Of a DNA stretch of 5,209 nt, positions 1-5,209 are shown piece after piece. Source of the DNA: Alphaproteobacteria bacterium (GTDB taxonomy: Bacteria; Pseudomonadota; Alphaproteobacteria; DAOWDM01); assembly GCA_030639035.1 (NCBI GenBank), contig DAOWDM010000171.1:1-5209 (forward strand), given 5' to 3'. A program made the position numbers and the translations under genes. The notes under the pieces were generated by a model, which was not told the DNA's origin, did no database searches, and was given only the letters and a program-made list of their open reading frames with translations. The first letter of the stretch is position 1. Each line of letters begins with the position of its first letter.

Positions 1-1236
1 AACATCATATCCAGACATCAGCCATCGTTTAAAAATCACTTGAGACTATTAAGACGAAAACTGCAAAGAATAAAAACTTCCGCAAGTGATAGAGTGGATA
101 TTATGCACCCTAATCAGCTTTTGTTGGAACACGCAAGCAAGCACAATTATAAAACCGTTGAGCTTTTACCTCATCTTTGGAAGCTAAACTATTCTCATGT
201 GCCAACGCAAAAACTAAACGGAATTATACAAGATTTAACAGAAGTTTATGTTGGTTTTTTAAATGATTTAGAGGTTATAGATAAAAAATACCACGAAAAA
301 ATAATAACTTACGGCAAATACAAGATAAACAAAACAATTACAGATGGTTTTATACTAACCAATTCTGTGTTGAATAAAATAAAGAAAATTAAAACAGGAA
401 AAATGCTTTTAAGCGGAACTCCAAAAACAACTGGTAAGATATTAGGCTGGTATTATTTAGATAATTCTAAAGATGTGTATCGTTTTTCTCATGGCGGTTG
501 TGAGTGGGGATTCTTTGAAGATTACCACAATGGTTTTCATGAATTTGTAAACTGCACAAAATATTATATGCACTCTAAAAAAGAAGCAGAATCTTTTATA
601 AGAAGAATAAAGGACGACAAGCTAGCTGATAATATGAGTGGTAATAAAGTTATTTTTGATACAAACAGAAGTCAAAAATATAAAAATATAATTGAAAGTT
701 GTAAAATAAAAACCAAGACAACAGATAAAAGACTCATTTATGTAACAACAGCTTATATCGGTGATGAAATACCGATGTATCCAAGTATGAAGCTAGAAGA
801 ATCTAAATATTTAGAGTGGCAGATTTGGCTTTTAGAATCTTTGAAAAAAAGAGGTTGGGAAGTTAAAACTAAAATTCATCCAAAAGGAACTTTTGATCAA
901 GGAGGCTTTTTAGAGCAATTCTGTAGCGGTGTTATCAGAGGGCGTTTTGACCCAAGAACAAATGATGCAATACAAGATAATGTATGCCACCTTTTTGATA
1001 TGGTAGGCACAGCATTTGGAGAATCTTTAGCTTTTTCTGCGGACACTATTTTGATACATGATGGTTTAAGGACTTTCGATGCAGAAAGTAAAAAAGCTAT
1101 TGAGACAAGATGTAAAATTATTGACAATTACGTAGATGAAAATGGTAAATATAGGGTTGATTTAGATAAACTAGAGAAATTATTATTATCTAAACCTTTA
1201 GAGCTTACAGATGAATTTGTTGAAAACTATTTTTAA
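1..1236 (+). CDS. GT-B-like surface carbohydrate transferase, 5' partial
   Basis: The reading frame is open from base 1 to the TAA at 1234-1236, so the gene very probably starts left of the window. A TTG at 40 could give 398 residues, but it has no Shine-Dalgarno sequence and the 13 upstream codons are also open. Numbered from that TTG, the protein has HGG at 151-153, a beta-strand-like RLIYVTTAY at 231-239, a KIHPKGTF segment at 278-285, and GTAFGESLAFSADTILIHDG at 323-342. A KxHP segment followed by a Gly/Ser-rich helix start and a hydrophobic strand recalls the C-terminal nucleotide-sugar-binding half of GT-B-type capsule, Kdo and glycerophosphate transferases. I see no signal peptide or membrane segment, so it is probably cytosolic or peripheral. 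The Pse neighbours support a surface-glycan role. The donor and acceptor are unknown, and the exact family is not recognised. Confidence 0.72.
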   Translation, partial: NIISRHQPSFKNHLRLLRRKLQRIKTSASDRVDIMHPNQLLLEHASKHNYKTVELLPHLWKLNYSHVPTQKLNGIIQDLTEVYVGFLNDLEVIDKKYHEKIITYGKYKINKTITDGFILTNSVLNKIKKIKTGKMLLSGTPKTTGKILGWYYLDNSKDVYRFSHGGCEWGFFEDYHNGFHEFVNCTKYYMHSKKEAESFIRRIKDDKLADNMSGNKVIFDTNRSQKYKNIIESCKIKTKTTDKRLIYVTTAYIGDEIPMYPSMKLEESKYLEWQIWLLESLKKRGWEVKTKIHPKGTFDQGGFLEQFCSGVIRGRFDPRTNDAIQDNVCHLFDMVGTAFGESLAFSADTILIHDGLRTFDAESKKAIETRCKIIDNYVDENGKYRVDLDKLEKLLLSKPLELTDEFVENYF

Positions 1237-1250
1237 TTAAACCACCAAAG

Positions 1251-1355
1251 CCGTCATCCTGAATCCCACGCTGTCATGCTGAACTTGTTTCAGTATCTAC
1301 TTTCTTTTTTATGGCGAAGAAAAAAGGATATCCTGAACTAAATTCAGGATGACGG
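1251..1355. repeat. Nested palindromic repeat element
   Basis: The outer arms ccgtcatcctgaat (1251-1264) and attcaggatgacgg (1342-1355) are a perfect 14-nt inverted repeat. Inside lies a CTGAACTTGTTTCAG near-palindrome (within 1273-1297), which is also imperfectly complementary to 1327-1353. That second unit forms its own hairpin: ATCCTGAA at 1330-1337, a 5-nt loop, and TTCAGGAT at 1343-1350. The middle (about 1301-1326) has T-rich and A-rich stretches that can extend the long stem. The element therefore contains about two and a half copies of one palindromic unit. It starts 14 nt after the upstream stop codon and may act as an RNA hairpin, but no T-tract directly follows it, so I do not call it a terminator. 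This type of dispersed palindrome is usually non-coding and multi-copy. Confidence 0.8.
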
Positions 1356-1391
1356 TAGAGGTAATTCTAAGATGACTTTTTTAATAAAAAC

Positions 1392-1438
1392 TGTTATCTA
1401 GTTACCTAGCATTTACAAGCATGACTACAGAAGGAATT
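1392..1438 (+). repeat. 47-nt spacer module, copy 1
   Basis: This stretch aligns without gaps to 2099-2145, with 32 of 47 positions identical by hand count. It begins tgttatcta and ends ggaatt, and lies downstream of a palindromic unit, as copy 2 does. Its right end overlaps the ribosome binding site of the methyltransferase gene and stops 4 nt before the ATG. Its function is unknown; it looks like the second part of a composite repeat. Confidence 0.6.
1429..1435 (+). promoter_or_regulatory. Ribosome binding site of methyltransferase
   Basis: AGAAGGA lies 7 nt before the ATG at 1443, which is good Shine-Dalgarno spacing and supports that start. The site falls inside the repeated 47-nt module, so the repeat may have supplied it. 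I saw no convincing -35/-10 pair in the spacer. Confidence 0.7.
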
Positions 1439-1442
1439 ATAA

Positions 1443-2090
1443 ATGACTAACTATAAAACAGAGCAGGAAAATTTTTGGGCAACAGAGTTTGGTAATGAAT
1501 ATATAGATAGAAATAAAAGTCATGAACTTCTAGCCGCTAATTTGGCTTTTTTTTCAAGCATGCTGCAATGTGCATCAAAAATTAATTCTGTAATGGAGTT
1601 TGGTGCTAATATTGGCATGAATATCCATACTTTAAAAAAATTACTTCCAAATGCTAAATTATCAGCCGTTGAGATAAATAAAAAGGCTTGTGATGTTCTT
1701 GCTAAAATTGAAAATGTCGAGGCTCATAATGCTTCTATTTTAGAGTTTGAAACAGAAGAAAAATTTGACTTGGTTTTTACAAAAGGCGTTCTTATTCATA
1801 TAAATCCAGATGAGTTGGATAAGGTTTACGAGAAAATGTATAACGCTTCTAAAAAATACATTTTAGTTGGTGAATATTACAATCCAAGCCCTGTTGCTAT
1901 TCCTTATCGTGGTCATTCAGACAGGCTGTTCAAAAGAGATTTTGCAGGGGATTTAATGGATAAATATAACGACTTAAAATTAGTTGATTATAAATTTTTC
2001 TATAAAAGAGACAATAACTTCCCTCAAGATGATGTAACATGGTTTTTACTAGAAAAAGAAGAAGGAGATGCTGAAACAAGTTCAGTATGA
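1443..2090 (+). CDS. Pseudaminic acid biosynthesis-associated methyltransferase
   Basis: This is a class I SAM-dependent methyltransferase of 215 residues, close to the roughly 200 expected for the Pse-associated methylase family. The N-terminus (EQENFWATEFGNEYIDRNKS, residues 8-26) is characteristic of that family. Motif I, EFGANIGMN (52-60), binds SAM. E77 in AVEIN is the acidic residue that normally contacts the SAM ribose. FDLVFTKGVLIHI (108-120) is the motif IV region, and EYYNPSP (144-150) lies near the presumed active site. A conserved-looking RGHSDRLFKRDFAG stretch follows at 156-169. The likely role is cytosolic methylation of pseudaminic acid or a Pse-bearing product, though the acceptor atom is not known. 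The ATG has a good RBS. The last eight residues (GDAETSSV) are encoded by a palindromic repeat that also supplies the TGA, so the native C-terminus was probably different. Confidence 0.88.
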   Translation: MTNYKTEQENFWATEFGNEYIDRNKSHELLAANLAFFSSMLQCASKINSVMEFGANIGMNIHTLKKLLPNAKLSAVEINKKACDVLAKIENVEAHNASILEFETEEKFDLVFTKGVLIHINPDELDKVYEKMYNASKKYILVGEYYNPSPVAIPYRGHSDRLFKRDFAGDLMDKYNDLKLVDYKFFYKRDNNFPQDDVTWFLLEKEEGDAETSSV

Positions 2091-2091
2091 C
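2067..2091 (-). repeat. Palindromic repeat unit overlapping gene end
   Basis: The reverse complement of this 25-nt stretch matches 1273-1297 at 23 of 25 positions. The core CTGAAACAAGTTCAG is a near-palindrome with CTGAA/TTCAG arms. It encodes the last seven or eight codons and the TGA of the methyltransferase. Being nearly palindromic, it also resembles 1327-1353 in the direct orientation, so that each unit is followed by the 47-nt module. Confidence 0.78.
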
Positions 2092-2104
2092 AGGTTTTTG
2101 TCAT
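2087..2104 (+). other. Short hairpin at methyltransferase stop codon
   Basis: ATGACA (2087-2092) and TGTCAT (2099-2104) can pair around a 6-nt loop, ggtttt. The stem includes the TGA stop. No T-tract follows, so it is a weak candidate for a terminator. It could instead be an RNA-stabilising hairpin or simply part of the repeat. Confidence 0.45.
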
Positions 2105-2145
2105 CTAATTAGTTAGTGTCTACAGCAATGACAGTAAATGGAATT
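2099..2145 (+). repeat. 47-nt spacer module, copy 2
   Basis: This is the same length as 1392-1438 and matches it at 32 of 47 positions without gaps. It lies 7 nt after the palindromic unit at 2067-2091, whereas copy 1 lies 38 nt after its nearest unit. It ends 31 nt before the next start codon, so here it does not contain the ribosome binding site. Both copies are in the same orientation and bracket the methyltransferase gene. Confidence 0.6.
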
Positions 2146-2164
2146 TTTTGGTTCAGTTCAATCA

Positions 2165-2170
2165 TAAGGA
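2165..2170 (+). promoter_or_regulatory. Ribosome binding site of second GT-B-like gene
   Basis: TAAGGA ends 6 nt before the ATG at 2177 and supports that start. It lies outside the repeat module. Confidence 0.65.
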
Positions 2171-2176
2171 AAAACA

Positions 2177-3523
2177 ATGACAAAGACTAAAGAAGCAACG
2201 CCTTTTAAATGCAAACTGAGACGTAAAATCTTTGATTTTGTAAAGGCTGTTTTAAAAAGTGCTGCAATGCGTCCTTTGCTTGAAGCTTATATTTGTTTTG
2301 CAATAAAAAAGATTAACAAAAATCCTAGTCCTGAAATTGGTTTTTTGGTGCTTGATGTAGAACGTTTCTGGCCAGGAGATCTCGAGCGTTTAGGTGAAAG
2401 AACTCAGCTTTGGGAAATGACTACAGGTCTTAGAACTTTTTTGCATGCACTGTTCTTTACTACAGACGAAATGCACTTGATAAGAACATATAAGAATATA
2501 CCAACTTCATTTTTAGAAAAAGAAAAACTGTTTACAGAATGGTTTAGAAATTTAATTGAAAAAATAGGAAAAAGAAAAGGCTTTAACTGCATTCTAACCT
2601 GTAATTACCTATATGTACAAAACCGTCTAATCGCAAAAGCCTGCAAAAATAGCCAAATCCCATTTATTAATCATTCAAGAGAGAACTGTTTGGATAAGCG
2701 TGTTAATCAGGTGTTTAAAGATTTATTTAATGCCCAAGGTTTTGATGTATCTTTTCATGGAGATGCTCTTTGCGTTTATAATCATAATATGAAAGATTTT
2801 CTTTGTGATCTTAATGTAACAGAGCCTGAAAGAATCCATGTTATTGGTTCTTTGCGTACAGATATGCTTGTTAAGCGTTTGAAAAACTTAAAAGAACTTC
2901 CGACAAAAAAACAGGTTACGCTTTTTTCTTTTTTTCATGGCGTTGCTGAATGTATGCAGGAAAAAAATTCCACGTTATTTTCTTCTGATGGGAAAGAAGG
3001 GCTTGTTAAGCTGTTTGATAGTGTTCACGGGTCTTTTGCAGAGCTTGCAGTTGCCAATCCTGACACTAATTTTGTTATTAAAACTAAATTTGGAGGAGAA
3101 TGGTTTGAAGTAATCAAGAAATCCTTTAAACAGCGTGGTTTTTCTCTTGATGACATGAAAAATGTTACTTTAATTGGTTCAGATGGCGATGCTATTGAAG
3201 AAATCATAAAGTCTACTGTTGTTATTGGAACTGGTTCTACAACAATGCTTCAAGCTCGTCTTGCAGAGAAAATAGTTATAGAACCACGTTATGAGGAAAT
3301 TGCTGATAAATATGCAAAATCTTTGCATTTCAGAGATGTAGAATCTGAATTTGATATTGTAAGTTCTGAAAAAGAGCTGAAAAAGACGGTGCAGAACTAT
3401 ATAGACAATCCAGAAACAAAAGATTGCAAAGAAGGCGTTTTTGATGACTACATAGGCTTCACAGACGGCAAAAACCTTGATAGAGCTATGAATGTTATGA
3501 AAAAAGTTGTAAAAACGAATTAA
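2177..3523 (+). CDS. Putative GT-B-like surface carbohydrate transferase
   Basis: The 448-residue protein has a basic, partly hydrophobic N-terminus (residues 11-45) but no clear signal peptide. Residues 138-168 (CILTCNYLYVQNRLIAKACKNSQIPFINHSR) look like a Rossmann-type strand-helix-strand that ends in a short His-Ser-Arg-Glu loop. HVIGSLRTD (221-229) resembles the linker into the C-terminal domain. That domain contains TLFSFFHG (248-255), FVIKTK (299-304), a TLIGSDGDAIEEIIKST block (331-347) and GTGSTTMLQARLAEKIVI (351-368). The last motif is the Gly/Ser/Thr-rich signature seen in GT-B capsule and glycerophosphate-type transferases, where it helps bind the nucleotide donor. The protein is probably cytosolic or membrane-associated. 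It lies 17 nt upstream of pseB, so a role in transferring Pse or a partner sugar is plausible but inferred. The gene appears intact. It shares a general plan with the first gene in the window but no obvious close similarity. Confidence 0.78.
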   Translation: MTKTKEATPFKCKLRRKIFDFVKAVLKSAAMRPLLEAYICFAIKKINKNPSPEIGFLVLDVERFWPGDLERLGERTQLWEMTTGLRTFLHALFFTTDEMHLIRTYKNIPTSFLEKEKLFTEWFRNLIEKIGKRKGFNCILTCNYLYVQNRLIAKACKNSQIPFINHSRENCLDKRVNQVFKDLFNAQGFDVSFHGDALCVYNHNMKDFLCDLNVTEPERIHVIGSLRTDMLVKRLKNLKELPTKKQVTLFSFFHGVAECMQEKNSTLFSSDGKEGLVKLFDSVHGSFAELAVANPDTNFVIKTKFGGEWFEVIKKSFKQRGFSLDDMKNVTLIGSDGDAIEEIIKSTVVIGTGSTTMLQARLAEKIVIEPRYEEIADKYAKSLHFRDVESEFDIVSSEKELKKTVQNYIDNPETKDCKEGVFDDYIGFTDGKNLDRAMNVMKKVVKTN

Positions 3524-3540
3524 CAATTGGGACATCTTTT

Positions 3541-4581
3541 ATGAGTGAACAAGAAATAAAAATCGATATTGACGGAAAAGCTATTTTAATTACTGGTGGT
3601 ACAGGTTCTTTCGGTAAAAGATTTGTGGAGACGGTTTTAAAAAACCACAAACCGAAAAGGCTTGTAATTTATTCAAGAGATGAGTTCAAACAGTATGAAA
3701 TGCAGCAGACGTTTGATACAAAAACGTATCCTTGTATACGATATTTTATCGGCGATGTTCGAGATGTAGAACGCCTTAAAATGGCTATGAATGGCATAGA
3801 TATTGTTATTCATGCAGCAGCTTTAAAACATGTTCCAGCAGCAGAATACAATCCGTTTGAATGTATACAGACCAATGTGCATGGAGCTCAAAATGTTGTA
3901 ATGGCGTCTCTTGCAAACAATGTTGAGAAAGTTATTGCGTTATCTACTGACAAAGCTGCTTCTCCAATAAATCTTTATGGAGCATCAAAGCTAGCTTCAG
4001 ACAAAATATTTGTAGCTGCAAATCACTTTAGTGGAGAAAAAGGCACAAAGTTTGGCGTTGTACGATACGGCAATGTTCTTGGCTCAAGAGGAAGCGTTTT
4101 GCCGTTTTTCCGTAAACTTGCAGCCGAAAAAGCAAAGCAAATTCCTATAACAGACCCAAGAATGACCAGATTTTTCATAACTCTGCAAGATGGCGTAGAT
4201 TTCGTTCTTGAAAATCTGACCAGAATGCAGGGCGGAGAGATTTTCGTTCCTAAAATTCCAAGCATGAAAATAACCGATATAGCATCAGCTATTGCTCCTA
4301 ATATTGAACAAAAAACGGTTGGGATTCGTGTAGGAGAAAAACTCCACGAACTAATGATAGGCTGTGATGATGCTAGGGTAACTCTGGAAATGAATGATTA
4401 TTACGTCATTCAGCCACCTGTAATGCACTGGAAAAACGACTATTACATGAAACATGGTGCAAAATCATGCGTTGAAGGCTTTGAATATTCCAGCGATACC
4501 AACAATCATTGGCTAGATTCCAGCGATATTAAAGAATGGCTAAAACAGTTCGATGAAAAAGAACTAGAACGAAACGCTTGA
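3541..4581 (+). CDS. pseB: UDP-GlcNAc 4,6-dehydratase (inverting), PseB
   Basis: PseB is an extended short-chain dehydrogenase/reductase that performs the first committed Pse step: dehydration of UDP-GlcNAc at C4/C6 with C5 inversion, giving UDP-2-acetamido-2,6-dideoxy-beta-L-arabino-hexos-4-ulose. The protein has 346 residues, slightly longer than the usual 325-335 because of a short N-terminal extension. Visible motifs are GGTGSFG (19-25, NADP binding), SRDE (45-48), GDVRD (71-75), HAAALKHVP (91-99), STDKAASPINLYGASK (135-150) and VRYGNVLGSRGSV (174-186). D137, K138 and Y146 correspond to the catalytic Asp-Lys-Tyr of Helicobacter FlaA1/PseB, and K150 completes YxxxK. The C-terminal SDTNNHW segment is also typical of the family. 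The start lies 17 nt after the previous stop and has only a weak SD (tggga), so coupled translation is likely. The function call is secure; the end product could be used for flagellin or for another glycan. Confidence 0.97.
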   Translation: MSEQEIKIDIDGKAILITGGTGSFGKRFVETVLKNHKPKRLVIYSRDEFKQYEMQQTFDTKTYPCIRYFIGDVRDVERLKMAMNGIDIVIHAAALKHVPAAEYNPFECIQTNVHGAQNVVMASLANNVEKVIALSTDKAASPINLYGASKLASDKIFVAANHFSGEKGTKFGVVRYGNVLGSRGSVLPFFRKLAAEKAKQIPITDPRMTRFFITLQDGVDFVLENLTRMQGGEIFVPKIPSMKITDIASAIAPNIEQKTVGIRVGEKLHELMIGCDDARVTLEMNDYYVIQPPVMHWKNDYYMKHGAKSCVEGFEYSSDTNNHWLDSSDIKEWLKQFDEKELERNA

Positions 4582-4585
4582 AAAA

Positions 4586-5209
4586 ATGACTGATTTTTTA
4601 CCGTATTGCAGGCAGAGCCTTGATAGCGATGACTTTAAAGCCGTAGATGAGTCTATTGCTGGAGCATGGCTGACTACTGGAAAAACTATAGATTCCTTTG
4701 AAGAAAAGTTTGCTGTGAAAGCAGGGGCAAAATACGCCGTTGCATGTGCAAACGGCACAGCTGCTCTTCATATTATGGCTCTTGCTTCTGGTATTGGCGA
4801 GGGGGATATTGTTATTGTTCCCTCAATGACTTTTGCTGCTACAGCCAATGCTGTCCGTTATGTCGGAGCAGATGTAATTTTTGCTGATGTTGACCCGTAC
4901 ACTGGCTTAATCACAGAAAAAACTCTTTCAGAAGCTATTGAAAAAGCTGATATAAACAAACTTAAAGCTGTTTATGTAGTGCATCTTGCAGGGCGAGTTG
5001 TTGACATGCAGAAAATACAGAATCTGCTTAATGAAAAAGCTCCGAATGCAATTGTTTATGAAGACGCTTGCCATGCGATAGGTGGGACTTATCCTGATAA
5101 AAATGGTGATTTTGTTCCTGTTGGAAGCTGTCCTTTCAGTGAAGCTTCTATTTTTTCTCTGCACCCTGCTAAAACTATGACGACAGGTGAGGGCGGTATT
5201 GTAACGACC
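4586..5209 (+). CDS. pseC: UDP-4-amino-4,6-dideoxy-AltNAc transaminase PseC, 3' partial
   Basis: The frame is open from ATG 4586 to the right edge, giving the first 208 residues of a protein usually about 380 long. PseC is a PLP-dependent aminotransferase of the DegT/DnrJ/EryC1/StrS family. It transfers an amino group, normally from glutamate, to C4 of the PseB product in the cytosol. NGTAAL (56-61) is the cofactor-phosphate loop. D160 in YEDACHAIGG is the expected partner of the pyridine nitrogen. K196 in SLHPAKTMTTGEGG is the PLP Schiff-base lysine, matching the lysine of the FSFHAIKPITTAEGG region in Helicobacter PseC. The N-terminal FLPYCRQSLDSDD matches the usual family start. The ATG lies 4 nt after the pseB stop and has no strong SD, which suggests translational coupling. 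The substrate assignment rests on both the sequence and the adjacent pseB. Confidence 0.95.
   Translation, partial: MTDFLPYCRQSLDSDDFKAVDESIAGAWLTTGKTIDSFEEKFAVKAGAKYAVACANGTAALHIMALASGIGEGDIVIVPSMTFAATANAVRYVGADVIFADVDPYTGLITEKTLSEAIEKADINKLKAVYVVHLAGRVVDMQKIQNLLNEKAPNAIVYEDACHAIGGTYPDKNGDFVPVGSCPFSEASIFSLHPAKTMTTGEGGIVTT

Noticed and set aside
40..42. TTG as the true start of the first gene
   Set aside because: There is no Shine-Dalgarno sequence before it, and the frame stays open through base 1. Annotating the gene as cut by the window edge is safer.
1360..1442. Promoter upstream of the methyltransferase
   Set aside because: The stretch is AT-rich, so -10-like strings occur, but none is paired with a credible -35 at the right spacing.
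2087..2104. Rho-independent terminator after the methyltransferase
   Set aside because: The stem is only 6 bp and AT-rich, and no T-run follows the right arm. The hairpin is kept as a structure, without a terminator call.
3179..3535. 118-codon open frame on the minus strand
   Set aside because: It lies antisense to the C-terminal half of the second GT-B-like gene, which has clear coding motifs there. Its translation is rich in Phe, Ile and Asn without a recognisable domain. The other minus-strand frames in the window are shadows for the same reason.
4487..4528. 12-nt direct repeat attccagcgata (4487-4498 and 4517-4528) in pseB
   Set aside because: It encodes two similar Ser-Ser-Asp segments in a region whose protein sequence is normal for PseB. 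It is short and probably a coincidence of codon choice.

Overview
The window is an AT-rich piece of a surface-glycan or flagellin-glycosylation locus. All five genes lie on the + strand. The best-recognised ones belong to the pseudaminic acid (Pse) pathway: a complete pseB and the first 208 codons of pseC. A SAM-dependent methyltransferase of the pseudaminic-acid-associated type lies upstream. On either side of it are two larger proteins that look like GT-B-fold surface-carbohydrate transferases but cannot be assigned to a named family by eye.

Layout: 1-1236, GT-B-like protein cut by the left edge; 1237-1442, spacer with palindromic repeats; 1443-2090, Pse-associated methyltransferase; 2067-2176, a second repeat copy that overlaps the end of the methyltransferase gene; 2177-3523, second GT-B-like protein; 3541-4581, pseB; 4586 to the right edge, pseC (partial). 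The last three genes are closely packed (17 and 4 nt gaps) and look like one transcription unit. The two repeat-bearing spacers bracket the methyltransferase gene. I see no tRNA, rRNA, CRISPR array, transposase or integrase.

How the genes fit together: PseB converts UDP-GlcNAc to a 4-keto-6-deoxy-L-sugar and PseC aminates it at C4. The remaining steps (acetyltransferase, UDP-sugar hydrolase, Pse synthase, CMP-Pse synthetase) are not in the window and would be expected downstream. The methyltransferase probably decorates Pse or its attached form. One or both GT-B-like proteins are candidates for moving Pse or a related sugar onto flagellin, LPS or capsule; this is inference from context.

Organism: a low-G+C bacterium using TAA and TGA stops and AAGGA-type ribosome binding sites. 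Pse genes suggest a Gram-negative-type, probably motile or glycan-coated cell. The CTGAACTTGTTTCAG-type palindromes resemble dispersed repeats I associate with several low-G+C Gram-negative lineages (some Alphaproteobacteria, possibly treponemes). The sequence does not settle the taxon.

The most interesting signal is a two-part repeat, a palindrome followed by a 47-nt module, found in the same orientation on both sides of the methyltransferase gene. Its downstream copy appears to supply the last eight codons and the stop of that gene.
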